A stretch of 40,655 bases of DNA. It comes from Candidatus Thalassarchaeum sp. (GTDB taxonomy: Archaea > Thermoplasmatota > Poseidoniia > Poseidoniales > Thalassarchaeaceae). Every line of letters begins with the position of its first letter. Positions within the stretch are counted from its first letter, which is position 1. The notes beneath the pieces were generated by a model. The model was not told the origin of the DNA. It saw nothing but the letters and a program-made list of their open reading frames with translations, and did not search any database. The translations under genes were made by a program, and so were the position numbers. This document shows positions 33,406 to 40,655 of the stretch, piece after piece. The stretch is from positions 1-40,655 of the forward strand of contig JAKURM010000009.1 of NCBI GenBank assembly GCA_022449945.1, read 5' to 3'.

Positions 33406-34461
33406 TTACCTGTCAGAAATCTGCATTTGCCATGAAAGCTCATCAAGCCATAGGCCTAGAATCCCCTTGTCGATATACTCCTCGCCCGTGTTCGCTGCAA
33501 GCACGCAGTCGCAAGCAGCCGATGCCAACAATGTAGCATCTACCAAGTCTAGACCCGCACCTAATGCGACTGCTAGTGATGCCGCAGCAGCATCATGCAT
33601 GCCAATTTGTTGCTCGGCAGAAGGTGCCATGCAATCAAATTGCGTTATTGTTCCACCTGACTGGTATAATGTGATGCCATCAATCCCCCCCATTACAACG
33701 ATTCCGTCCCATTCGTAATCCTCAATCAGGCTCATGGCCATATCATCTGAGCTTGGAGAGCCCGCCCGTCGAGTCAGCAGTGAAAGGCCACGCTTCTCAA
33801 AAATTACCACTGTAGAGCCACGACTCTTGTCCAATCCGGTTAATTTGGGATCAACGATACAAGGAATATTGGCTTCATTCGCTGCCGATATTAGCGATTG
33901 AGCGCCATCATGTGTCACTACACCTTTGTCATAATCAGAAATTACCAATGCACAACAGTCGGATAGATTGCTCAGTGCGGATGTAGTCAGAGCATCGGAT
34001 ACAGAGGGGTCCAATGGAGATGATGGGCCTCTATCTGCCTGTAGTAGAATCTGCTCCCTATCCAACAAACTCTCCCTACTTCCAAAGAATCTGATCTTGG
34101 TAAGGGTACTCCTATCATCTACCATTTCGATTCCGCCAGTATCGATGCCTCTTTCTTGCAACTGAGATATTAGCAATTTACCCTCGTTATCAGAACCAAC
34201 AGCAGTATGGAATGAAACACCCATTCCGAATGATGAAAGACCAATAGCAATATGGGCAGAAGCACCGGGGCTCTCCTCGGTCCTGGTAACCTTTAGGACT
34301 GGCACAGGAGATGTTGAGTTGAGATTGTTTGCGAATCCATGATGGAATCTATCAAGCATTGTGTCACCAATTAGAGTCACATTCGAGCCCCCAATGGAGG
34401 ACAATAGTGACCTCAGTCTATTCAAGGCCTCGAAGCGCCATGTATTGGCGTCGTCGGACAT
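33406..34461 (-). CDS. PfkB-family sugar kinase, HldE/RfaE-like, altered active-site motif
   Basis: The 351-residue ribokinase-fold protein resembles the kinase half of HldE (heptose-7-phosphate kinase). Shared features are NVTLIGDTMLDRFHHG, STSPVPVLKV (SPEAPVPV in HldE), ESPGASAHIAIGLSSFG, TLTKIRF, and ALVISDYDKGVV. The C-terminal PfkB signature DTxGAGD is degenerate: here QQIGMHDA, so the catalytic aspartate (Asp290) is kept but two anion-hole residues differ (Met288, His289). There is no nucleotidyltransferase domain. Activity may be reduced or altered; the substrate is unknown. It shares a short divergent region with endA. Confidence 0.8.
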   Translation of the reverse strand: MSDDANTWRFEALNRLRSLLSSIGGSNVTLIGDTMLDRFHHGFANNLNSTSPVPVLKVTRTEESPGASAHIAIGLSSFGMGVSFHTAVGSDNEGKLLISQLQERGIDTGGIEMVDDRSTLTKIRFFGSRESLLDREQILLQADRGPSSPLDPSVSDALTTSALSNLSDCCALVISDYDKGVVTHDGAQSLISAANEANIPCIVDPKLTGLDKSRGSTVVIFEKRGLSLLTRRAGSPSSDDMAMSLIEDYEWDGIVVMGGIDGITLYQSGGTITQFDCMAPSAEQQIGMHDAAAASLAVALGAGLDLVDATLLASAACDCVLAANTGEEYIDKGILGLWLDELSWQMQISDR

Positions 34462-34504
34462 ATGTGTGCGATTGAGTGATTACGCATGATATTTGGGGAT
34501 ACCG

Positions 34505-34512
34505 TCTATATC
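34505..34512 (+). promoter_or_regulatory. TATA box of endA
   Basis: TCTATATC lies 23 bp before the ATG at 34535, so the message is predicted to be leaderless or nearly so. The reverse strand reads GATATAGA and could also serve the kinase gene starting at 34461. Confidence 0.55.
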
Positions 34513-34534
34513 GTAATCACTACCCAAGGGGGGC

Positions 34535-35608
34535 ATGGAGCCGCATGATGGTCACTGGTTGTACAGCGGAACAGCCGCAAGCAGGCTTTGGGAAAAGTCG
34601 GCCATTGGCCTATTGAATGGAAACGGGGGGCTTGTTCTAAGCGATGCAGAAGTGATATTTTGTATGAATCATCGTGGAATTGATATCCCATCAGATGAAT
34701 GGTTGCCCGGTCGTGTCCATTCAAACCCGAGTCTGCTACAAGAAGCAGCGATATTGGAGGCTCTAAGGGTTCCAGGAAACAAAATCGTACTTCATAACAA
34801 TCTAGACGCAATTGGGATTAGCCATTCTGGTTCCTGGGCTCTAAGGTGGACATCAAACTCCCATCCAAGTAAAGATGACCCGGTGGCAGAAGTCCTCTGG
34901 TATTTTTCTAAAGATTCGTTAGAAATTCAAAACAAATCATCAACTCTTTCGGACTGGGATGGAAGTGGCGAATTGGAAACCCTGTTGCGATGGTCTGAGT
35001 CCGTATGCAACAATGGTAGGATAGCAGAGATTCTTGTAATCGACGAAGAGCAATCAGTAGTGACATATAGGATCCAGGAAGTAGATCCTAGGGGTAAATT
35101 GGAGCCTCCAACAGCTAGGCAGCTCGAAAGAATCGCACAGATGCCTATGGATCCGCTTTCATGGGCAGGCTCATTCATTGCAACAGACGACTACTGGCCG
35201 AGTGAGGCGATTGGCATTCCACTCCACGGAGGAAGGCAGTTAGATACCATCGAATCCCAAATTTTTAGTTCAATAGTTAGTGATACAGAGGTAGAGGAGG
35301 GTTCCGTATCTTCGAGCGTCCTTCTGGATCTTTGGAACAGGGGGCTAAACACTAGATCTGGGTTCAAATACGGGACGACATGGAGGTGCTACTCAGGGAA
35401 AATTGGTGAAGGGCATGCACCATGGCTAGTTGTAGATCCCTCTCGGGAAGGCCCAATCGACTGGGCTGAGGCTTGCTTGTCATCGAGACTTGCATCCGGT
35501 GTTAACAAGCAGTGGTTGTATCCAATTTATGACAATGGGAAATGGCGCTATCTAGAGATTAGCCGTCCGCCTTCAGACTCAAGGTGGAGTAACCCAAACA
35601 GGCACTAA
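34535..35608 (+). CDS. endA: tRNA-splicing endonuclease, two-repeat form
   Basis: It cuts tRNA introns at the bulge-helix-bulge. The C-terminal unit has the catalytic triad Tyr279 (GFKYGTTWRCY), His294 (GEGHAPWLV) and Lys325 (GVNKQWLYPIYD), ending in YLEISRP. The first ~200 residues form a diverged, non-catalytic copy, giving 357 residues in total: the length of the homodimeric alpha2 type found in some Euryarchaeota rather than the ~180-residue alpha4 type. It implies intron-containing tRNA genes elsewhere. The stop overlaps the M6 protease stop by 4 bp. Confidence 0.92.
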   Translation: MEPHDGHWLYSGTAASRLWEKSAIGLLNGNGGLVLSDAEVIFCMNHRGIDIPSDEWLPGRVHSNPSLLQEAAILEALRVPGNKIVLHNNLDAIGISHSGSWALRWTSNSHPSKDDPVAEVLWYFSKDSLEIQNKSSTLSDWDGSGELETLLRWSESVCNNGRIAEILVIDEEQSVVTYRIQEVDPRGKLEPPTARQLERIAQMPMDPLSWAGSFIATDDYWPSEAIGIPLHGGRQLDTIESQIFSSIVSDTEVEEGSVSSSVLLDLWNRGLNTRSGFKYGTTWRCYSGKIGEGHAPWLVVDPSREGPIDWAEACLSSRLASGVNKQWLYPIYDNGKWRYLEISRPPSDSRWSNPNRH

Positions 35609-37686
35609 TCCTCAGTTCGGGCCGCTGTAGCAACAGACAAGGCAAGAATCATGAATACAACGGTGATGGCATTTGAAGGCACTGAGAGCCATTCAAGATT
35701 ATCCAATAACGGAAATTCGCTATCGGATTGGAGCACTATTGGTATTCTGTACTCTATATTCATTGACGAGACTAGAACCAACTCGCCCCTAGCAATCATT
35801 CCGGGTTCCAATAGGCCATCAGGATCTATGCGAATCTCAATCGGCTCGCCTGGTGAAAATTGTAGTTGGCTAGATACCGTAGCCACCCTATCTGCAGCCC
35901 CAGTAATCGATGCTGAATACGTCATTTCCCCAGTACCATAAGAATCGGGATAGATGTGAACATCCGAAGGAACGTCCCATTTGATTCTGGCAGAGAGTGA
36001 TTCCTCAGAAATTCTATGACTGACCATTTTCCAATTCAATGAAATGTAAATGGATTCCTGGCCATCGCAGCCAACGGTTCCAGAAATGGAACCGGTCCCC
36101 GGTGCGTTAGAAGAATATAATGATGAATTTGCTAAAACGATCGAATGTGTAACTGGAAGGCCCTGGCCGTCAACAATAATCGACTCCGGGATTCCTTCAG
36201 TATCTAAATCAATAGTGAAGTTACAAGGGACATCATAGAATGCCACACTAGCTGAAATTTCTTCACCAGATAGCATGACTATTGGATTTCTAGGCATTGT
36301 GAGGGTGAATGAGCGGTATGGGATGTAATACTCAATTGTTGCATGATCCTCTGTCATATTTGTTACGTTGATCGAAAAACTCACGAGTTTTCCTGTGTTG
36401 TCCCATATCTCATGTCCTCTGTTTCCAAACGAATCCCCCTGAATGAATGCATCCCCAGCACTGCCGTAGTCCCGTGCCCTCATTAGCGCATCGTCCCCAT
36501 CGGCTTCGATTATCCGAACCCAAGGCTTAGATGGATCAGTGTTAACCAGATTTTCTTCTATGGACCCAAAATTCCAATCTTGCTGCTCTACAATGATACC
36601 ATGTCCCGGGATTCCAGAATCAAAGCCATCAGTTGCACGGAATGTTATCCAGAGGTATTCGCCCGGTCCGATCCAAATCTTGAGTGGAACGCCGCCATCG
36701 GGAATTGGCGCTAATGTGAAGGATGCAGACATTCCACTACCAGGTGCCCATTCGCCAGTGAATTCTTGCTCACCAATATTTCCACTTAAGGCTGCATCAG
36801 GATTCATCTGGTCAATTTCGAGTATCGTATATGGGTCAATTGCCCCAATAAGATCCAATGTTGTAGACGAGGGCAGAGAGGGAGTATTCCCGTCGTCAAT
36901 CCAGTTGCCGCTAGACATGACATCCCAGTCACCGAGACCGTGCCACGATCTGCTGGGCGTATCACTATGGACATCATATAGGTCAACAGCACCCATTTGA
37001 TGGAGCATCTCATGGACTACAACCCCTATTCCCCCATGGATTGAGGCCATTGTGTAATGTTCGAATGTATAGCCGTTCAATTTGGGTGGTTCTGTAAATG
37101 TCGAGAAGTGGCTCCATATTGATGATGACTTACCACCCAATTCCTGGGCCTCCCCCGAATGTAGAATTAGTAGCCTGTCTACTGTGCCGTCACCGTCCAA
37201 ATCCCATTTTGACAAGTCTGCATCTTCCATTAGGTAATTGATGGCATTGGCAGCTAGTTGCCTAGCTCCGCCAGAACCGCTTCCAGTGTCACGCTCATGT
37301 TCAGAATCGGAACCCCAGTGTGACTCTGCGGATGGGGACTCCCACACACCCTCAATGAATGTGACATCCAGTGACGAGCTTGAGCCACTAATCTGTTCGA
37401 TGTAGTTCTGTGCGGAATATGACCCTTGGAAGAATCCCTCATCCACATTGGTGGGGAATGCCTTGCCGGGAAATTCAATCCTCAATACAGGCCAACTCTC
37501 AATCGGTTGCAAACCGACTAAATCGCCACTGCCATCATCTGAATTTATTGGTCTATCTAGTGAATCATTGATTGTAGAAGAGAAGATGTTCACAATAAGA
37601 GCAGATGCCATGAGTGCGGCCATGACGATGGCTTTCGTTCTATTCACGAATATTCGCTTACTCTGGCACATTTCAATCCAATGCAT
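35605..37686 (-). CDS. Secreted M6-family metalloprotease
   Basis: The 693-residue protein has an N-terminal signal/anchor helix (~18-38), a catalytic domain with zinc motif HEMLHQMGAVDLYD (His225, Glu226, His229), the flanking DLDGDGTVD calcium-like loop (162-170) and GLGDWDVMSSGNW. A long beta-rich C-terminal region follows, then a final hydrophobic helix. The pattern matches M6 (immune inhibitor A-like) peptidases. It should be tethered outside the cell, degrading external protein. It follows tatC by 34 bp on the same strand. A Met at residue 6 is an alternative start. Confidence 0.92.
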   Translation of the reverse strand: MHWIEMCQSKRIFVNRTKAIVMAALMASALIVNIFSSTINDSLDRPINSDDGSGDLVGLQPIESWPVLRIEFPGKAFPTNVDEGFFQGSYSAQNYIEQISGSSSSLDVTFIEGVWESPSAESHWGSDSEHERDTGSGSGGARQLAANAINYLMEDADLSKWDLDGDGTVDRLLILHSGEAQELGGKSSSIWSHFSTFTEPPKLNGYTFEHYTMASIHGGIGVVVHEMLHQMGAVDLYDVHSDTPSRSWHGLGDWDVMSSGNWIDDGNTPSLPSSTTLDLIGAIDPYTILEIDQMNPDAALSGNIGEQEFTGEWAPGSGMSASFTLAPIPDGGVPLKIWIGPGEYLWITFRATDGFDSGIPGHGIIVEQQDWNFGSIEENLVNTDPSKPWVRIIEADGDDALMRARDYGSAGDAFIQGDSFGNRGHEIWDNTGKLVSFSINVTNMTEDHATIEYYIPYRSFTLTMPRNPIVMLSGEEISASVAFYDVPCNFTIDLDTEGIPESIIVDGQGLPVTHSIVLANSSLYSSNAPGTGSISGTVGCDGQESIYISLNWKMVSHRISEESLSARIKWDVPSDVHIYPDSYGTGEMTYSASITGAADRVATVSSQLQFSPGEPIEIRIDPDGLLEPGMIARGELVLVSSMNIEYRIPIVLQSDSEFPLLDNLEWLSVPSNAITVVFMILALSVATAARTED

Positions 37687-37720
37687 TCGTGTTGCAGAGA
37701 TTCACTATTTTACAAGCGAC

Positions 37721-38449
37721 CTAGCGGGCTGGGGCAGTAGAGGAAATGCGATCTGCAGATATTACAACAATTAATGCAGTCAAAATTCGCAAACCGTCAA
37801 ATTCGTAGGGCAGTGTAAGGATTAGCATACCGCACGATATTGCAAGAATACGCATCCTTAGCCTCGCTTCACCCATCTCAACTAGTCCGAATATCCTTGC
37901 GAGGCTAAGTGTCACCAATGTCAATGACCAGACAATAATTATCCAGGATAGGCCCATTGCCAATGATATGATAGAGGGTGCATCATATCGAACACCAATC
38001 CCTTCGATATTCCCTGAAGAGTCGGCAATTCCGAAAATAATGGGAATTCCAATAGTCCATACACCAAGAATGGCTAATGGGATAATGGCTGTGGCGAATA
38101 CGAGTAAGGCAGAAAGCCATGTCCTTTCATTAGGGAAAAGTCCTCCTCTGGAGAAGCTATAAATTAGTATTGCGCTGAATGGAAGAATGGATATTACAGA
38201 AAGTGTGAGGATTAGCGCCCATCGAGTCTCTACCCAGTCGAAGGGACCGTAGACTGAGAGATTACCATTTGTTGTACTGGTCTGTATTGGTAGGATTTCC
38301 AACCATTCCATGATTAGCGAGGATGATGAATATGACCAGAAAATGCATGCAATGCAAATCCCCAGGGCTGACCTTCTGAATACTATATGCAAGTCATCTA
38401 GATGCGCTTCGATGGGCATTGCAGACGAAAGTTCAAGATTCGATGCCAT
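37721..38449 (-). CDS. tatC: Sec-independent translocase TatC (divergent)
   Basis: TatC is the receptor subunit for twin-arginine export of folded proteins. The 242 residues show the N-terminal EAHLDDLHIVFRR (HLxELRxR in others), six hydrophobic segments, YGPFDWVETRWALILTLSV, ILPFSAILIYSF and GLFPNERTW, in the order expected. The loop sequences are divergent, so the call depends on overall pattern. It starts 1 bp after the upstream choice-of-anchor-V-like gene and precedes the M6 protease. No TatA is visible. Confidence 0.82.
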   Translation of the reverse strand: MASNLELSSAMPIEAHLDDLHIVFRRSALGICIACIFWSYSSSSLIMEWLEILPIQTSTTNGNLSVYGPFDWVETRWALILTLSVISILPFSAILIYSFSRGGLFPNERTWLSALLVFATAIIPLAILGVWTIGIPIIFGIADSSGNIEGIGVRYDAPSIISLAMGLSWIIIVWSLTLVTLSLARIFGLVEMGEARLRMRILAISCGMLILTLPYEFDGLRILTALIVVISADRISSTAPAR

Positions 38450-38450
38450 C

Positions 38451-39473
38451 TCACAATATATCCTGTATTTTCGGCTCCTGCCTACTTGCTAAGAGTGTCC
38501 GGTATACTCCATAGGCAGCCCATGCGCCAACAAAGAACGCGGTGCCAGTGGCAAACTTGGAGAAATCGACGCCTTGGAAATTCATTGGGCCGTCGGAGGA
38601 GGCCCACGAGACAGCGAGGTAGAACGACAGGACCGAGGCAAATGCTCGACGAGCTCCCTGAGGGTAGGCTAGTTCAGCTGCAAGGTATTCGGGGCCATCG
38701 TCATATTTCCTCTCGAGGATCTCTCTCTGAAAAACCGCCCCGACAATCAGTGCAACTAGACTGGTCCAATAGAAGAGATTGCCCTGTGAGAAAACCCTGT
38801 GTGAAAGAGCATCTTGCCTCTCTTGCTCCAATTGTGCATCAGTTACCTCCAGTAAGAATAGGGAGTCATAGCTTCCAACGGAAATTGTCCTAGTCTCTAG
38901 AGTTGACGAGCTTTCGTTGAGAGAAATAGTACCCGGGGGGTTGATAGAAAAGGAGAGTAGGTTCCAATAATCCATGTCATCTGGAATACCAGCCCCGTCT
39001 ACAGAGTTTCCAGCTAGCCAAAATTGCACCGAGCCAACATCACTATCGGGTGCAATCCATGTAAGTTGCCAATTCCCATCATTACTGGGTTCGGAGTGTG
39101 ATACGTCACCCTCCCTACCATCTGCATCCCGGAGGTTCTCAGAGTCATCCCACGAGAATGTACCAATAGAGTCTGATGACATGAGGAATCCTGCCCTAGT
39201 GTTACCATCGCCCCCAGATAGGGTGAGCGAGTCGGCCACATTTATCGTAAAGAGATATTCATCAGATGGCTCATACATTAGTGGAACGCCAGTGATCATC
39301 ACCACAGCCCTATCAGATGTAGCTCCATTGTTGTGGCAACTGCATCCATACTTCACAGTCAACTCGGCATTGGAATTCAATGCTGAGGGGCCAGCGCTCA
39401 TTCCAAAGGCAGGAAGGGCGATAGCAGCGGCGATGACTAAGCAGGCAACGGCCCGTCCAATGCTCACTCGCAT
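38451..39473 (-). CDS. Choice-of-anchor-V-like membrane protein with CSCH motif
   Basis: The 340 residues begin with a signal peptide (~1-28), then KYGCSCHNNG (Cys44, Cys46, His47). A beta domain follows (VPLMYEPSDEYLFTINV, GFLMSSD, HSEPSNDGNWQLTWIAPDSDVGSVQFWLAGN) resembling the reeler / choice-of-anchor V group, whose members have CxxCH at this spot. The C-terminus carries about three hydrophobic segments. CxCH is one residue shorter than a heme c site. It may bind metal or a variant heme, uncertain. It is the first gene of a run with tatC and the M6 protease. Confidence 0.8.
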   Translation of the reverse strand: MRVSIGRAVACLVIAAAIALPAFGMSAGPSALNSNAELTVKYGCSCHNNGATSDRAVVMITGVPLMYEPSDEYLFTINVADSLTLSGGDGNTRAGFLMSSDSIGTFSWDDSENLRDADGREGDVSHSEPSNDGNWQLTWIAPDSDVGSVQFWLAGNSVDGAGIPDDMDYWNLLSFSINPPGTISLNESSSTLETRTISVGSYDSLFLLEVTDAQLEQERQDALSHRVFSQGNLFYWTSLVALIVGAVFQREILERKYDDGPEYLAAELAYPQGARRAFASVLSFYLAVSWASSDGPMNFQGVDFSKFATGTAFFVGAWAAYGVYRTLLASRQEPKIQDIL

Positions 39474-39531
39474 AATTCCACCTAATCACACTCGGTTGGA
39501 GGTGGCACATAACGATTGGGGGGGGTTTGCC

Positions 39532-40655
39532 TCACAAATCCTTGATGGCAGCATTAAGTTCGTTCATCATCTTCTTCCCATCTCCGAAAAGCATCATCGT
39601 CTTATCCTCAAAGAATAGGTCGTTGTCTACACCTGCATATCCAACAGAAAGGCTTCTCTTGATAATGACTACGACTCTGGCTTTGTCGGCATCGATAATT
39701 GGCATACCACCCAGAGGTCCCTCGCCAGTTCTTGCGACGGGGTTGACAGTGTCATTGGCACCAATGACCAATGCAACATCGCATTCTGATATCTCCGAGT
39801 TGATTTGCTCCATCTCTATCAGCTGCTCATATGGTACACTAGCCTCTGCCAATAGTACGTTCATATGACCCGGCATCCTTCCAGCTACAGGATGGATGCC
39901 ATAATTCACCTCAACTCCTTCGGCCTCTAGGAGATCTGCGAACTCCTTCACTGCATGCTGTGCCTGGCTGACGGCCATGCCGTAACCTGGAATGATTACG
40001 CACTTGCTGATACCATCACAAACCATTGCAACCTCCTCTGGGTCGCTACCGACCTTTGTCCTAGTTACAGTCTCCCTACCACCACCACCAAACGATTTGA
40101 ACAGCACCGCACCCAATGTTCGATTCATTGCTTTGCACATGATGAAAGTAAGTATCAATCCTGCAGCGCCAACCATTGAGCCGGCGATAATGAGAACGTT
40201 ATTCTGGATGACGAAACCAGTGAATGCTGCGGCGATTCCAGACATAGAATTGAGCAGGCTAACCACAACTGGCATGTCAGCACCCCCTATTGGAATGACG
40301 AACAAGACGCCTAAGAGGCACGATGTTGCTGCTAGCGCATAGATGTAGTCATGATTATCAGGATGTTGAATTGTCAATGAAATAAGATACAAGGATGCTA
40401 GTAGGAGCAATCCCTTAACCGGATTCAACCATGGAGGTCCCCATGTTGGAAAGCTGACCCACTTGCTACGGCCTCGTTCATCCTTACTAGTGAAAGGAAT
40501 GTAGAAACCTCCCTTCAGTTTGCCCATTGCCATTAGGCTTCCAGTAAGGGTAACCCATCCTACTAGTCCGGACAGGCCTATTGCAATCCATGTAGCATAC
40601 AGTTCGATCCCTGATGGTGGAACATCGCCCGATTGAAGCCTTCCTAGTACCTCAG
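39532..40655 (-). CDS. pntB: NAD(P) transhydrogenase subunit beta (partial)
   Basis: PntB is the proton-pumping, NADP-binding subunit of energy-linked transhydrogenase. The C-terminal half is complete: GGADMPVVVSLLNSMSG, IMCKAMNRT, VIIPGYGMAVSQAQHAV, GIHPVAGRMPGHMNVLLAEA, ALVIGANDTVNPVA, and FFEDKTMMLFGDG. The reading stays open to the window edge, where LTGSLMAMGKLKGG matches internal PntB sequence, so the gene is cut at its 5' end. The ATG at 40533 is internal. About 373 residues are visible of the usual ~460. PntA is expected upstream, outside the window. Confidence 0.95.
   Translation of the reverse strand, partial: EVLGRLQSGDVPPSGIELYATWIAIGLSGLVGWVTLTGSLMAMGKLKGGFYIPFTSKDERGRSKWVSFPTWGPPWLNPVKGLLLLASLYLISLTIQHPDNHDYIYALAATSCLLGVLFVIPIGGADMPVVVSLLNSMSGIAAAFTGFVIQNNVLIIAGSMVGAAGLILTFIMCKAMNRTLGAVLFKSFGGGGRETVTRTKVGSDPEEVAMVCDGISKCVIIPGYGMAVSQAQHAVKEFADLLEAEGVEVNYGIHPVAGRMPGHMNVLLAEASVPYEQLIEMEQINSEISECDVALVIGANDTVNPVARTGEGPLGGMPIIDADKARVVVIIKRSLSVGYAGVDNDLFFEDKTMMLFGDGKKMMNELNAAIKDL

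Noticed and set aside
1-40655. CRISPR arrays, insertion sequences, integrases, phage genes
   Set aside because: No direct-repeat array, transposase motif or terminal inverted repeats were seen on reading the window.

Overview
The window reads as a compact, gene-dense archaeal chromosome segment. Most likely it comes from a planktonic marine euryarchaeon of the Marine Group II / Candidatus Poseidoniales type; this is inferred from gene content, not from a marker tree. Archaeal hallmarks are ribosomal proteins S19e, L39e, L31e and S17e, a tRNA-splicing endonuclease, a geranylgeranyl-reductase-family flavoprotein, TATA boxes with short or absent leaders, and an archaeal-type SRP RNA on the minus strand near 22.3-22.6 kb. 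These sit beside bacterial-style enzymes (type I FolE, MsrB, Mn-type SOD, PntB, FdhD, a zinc-less type IA topoisomerase). No insertion sequence, CRISPR array, phage gene or tRNA was found.

Layout: 0-2.8 kb (+) is a tight preQ0 operon, folE-queE-queC-msrB-queD, covering every step from GTP to the archaeosine precursor; its QueC has lost all four zinc-binding cysteines. 2.8-4.7 kb (-) is rps19e-rpl39e-rpl31e-rps17e-trmJ. 5.7-6.75 kb (-) is a small three-gene unit: an NADPH-FMN reductase, a 59-residue two-helix membrane protein coupled by an ATGA overlap, and a PqqD-like protein. 6.8-12.1 kb holds a TPR protein, a formate-dehydrogenase-like molybdoenzyme, an SDR protein and FdhD. 12.2-13.5 kb (+) pairs an IscA-type Fe-S carrier with its YgfZ/IBA57-type partner. 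13.5-18.8 kb has a membrane protein, superoxide dismutase, a SerA-like dehydrogenase and a valyl-tRNA synthetase with HIGA in place of HIGH. 18.9-22.3 kb (+) has an RND exporter and an EVE-domain protein. 22.3-24.2 kb (-) has SRP RNA, a CxxxY-type CcmE and class 2 PyrD. 24.3-29.4 kb (+) has a cysteine-containing unknown, topA preceded by a (CG)6 tract, a GGR-family flavoprotein and a membrane protein.

29.4-34.5 kb (-) is a run of a PfkB/HldE-like kinase, a secreted PKD-like protein, aminopeptidase P and MqnC. EndA follows on the + strand. 35.6-40.7 kb (-) carries PntB (cut by the window edge), a choice-of-anchor-V-like membrane protein with a CSCH motif, TatC and a secreted M6 metalloprotease. 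Secreted and peptide-processing functions fit a protein-degrading heterotroph. MqnC, class 2 PyrD, CcmE, PntB and the molybdoenzyme point to a quinone- and cytochrome-based redox chain.

Nearly every convergent gene pair overlaps or abuts at its stop codons. Many starts are GTG or TTG behind a GGTGAT-type Shine-Dalgarno. The observations most worth following are the zinc-less QueC, the FMN reductase / micro-membrane protein / PqqD-like unit, the Z-DNA-prone tract before topA, the threefold C-terminal repeat of TopA, and the altered catalytic motifs in ValRS and the PfkB-like kinase.
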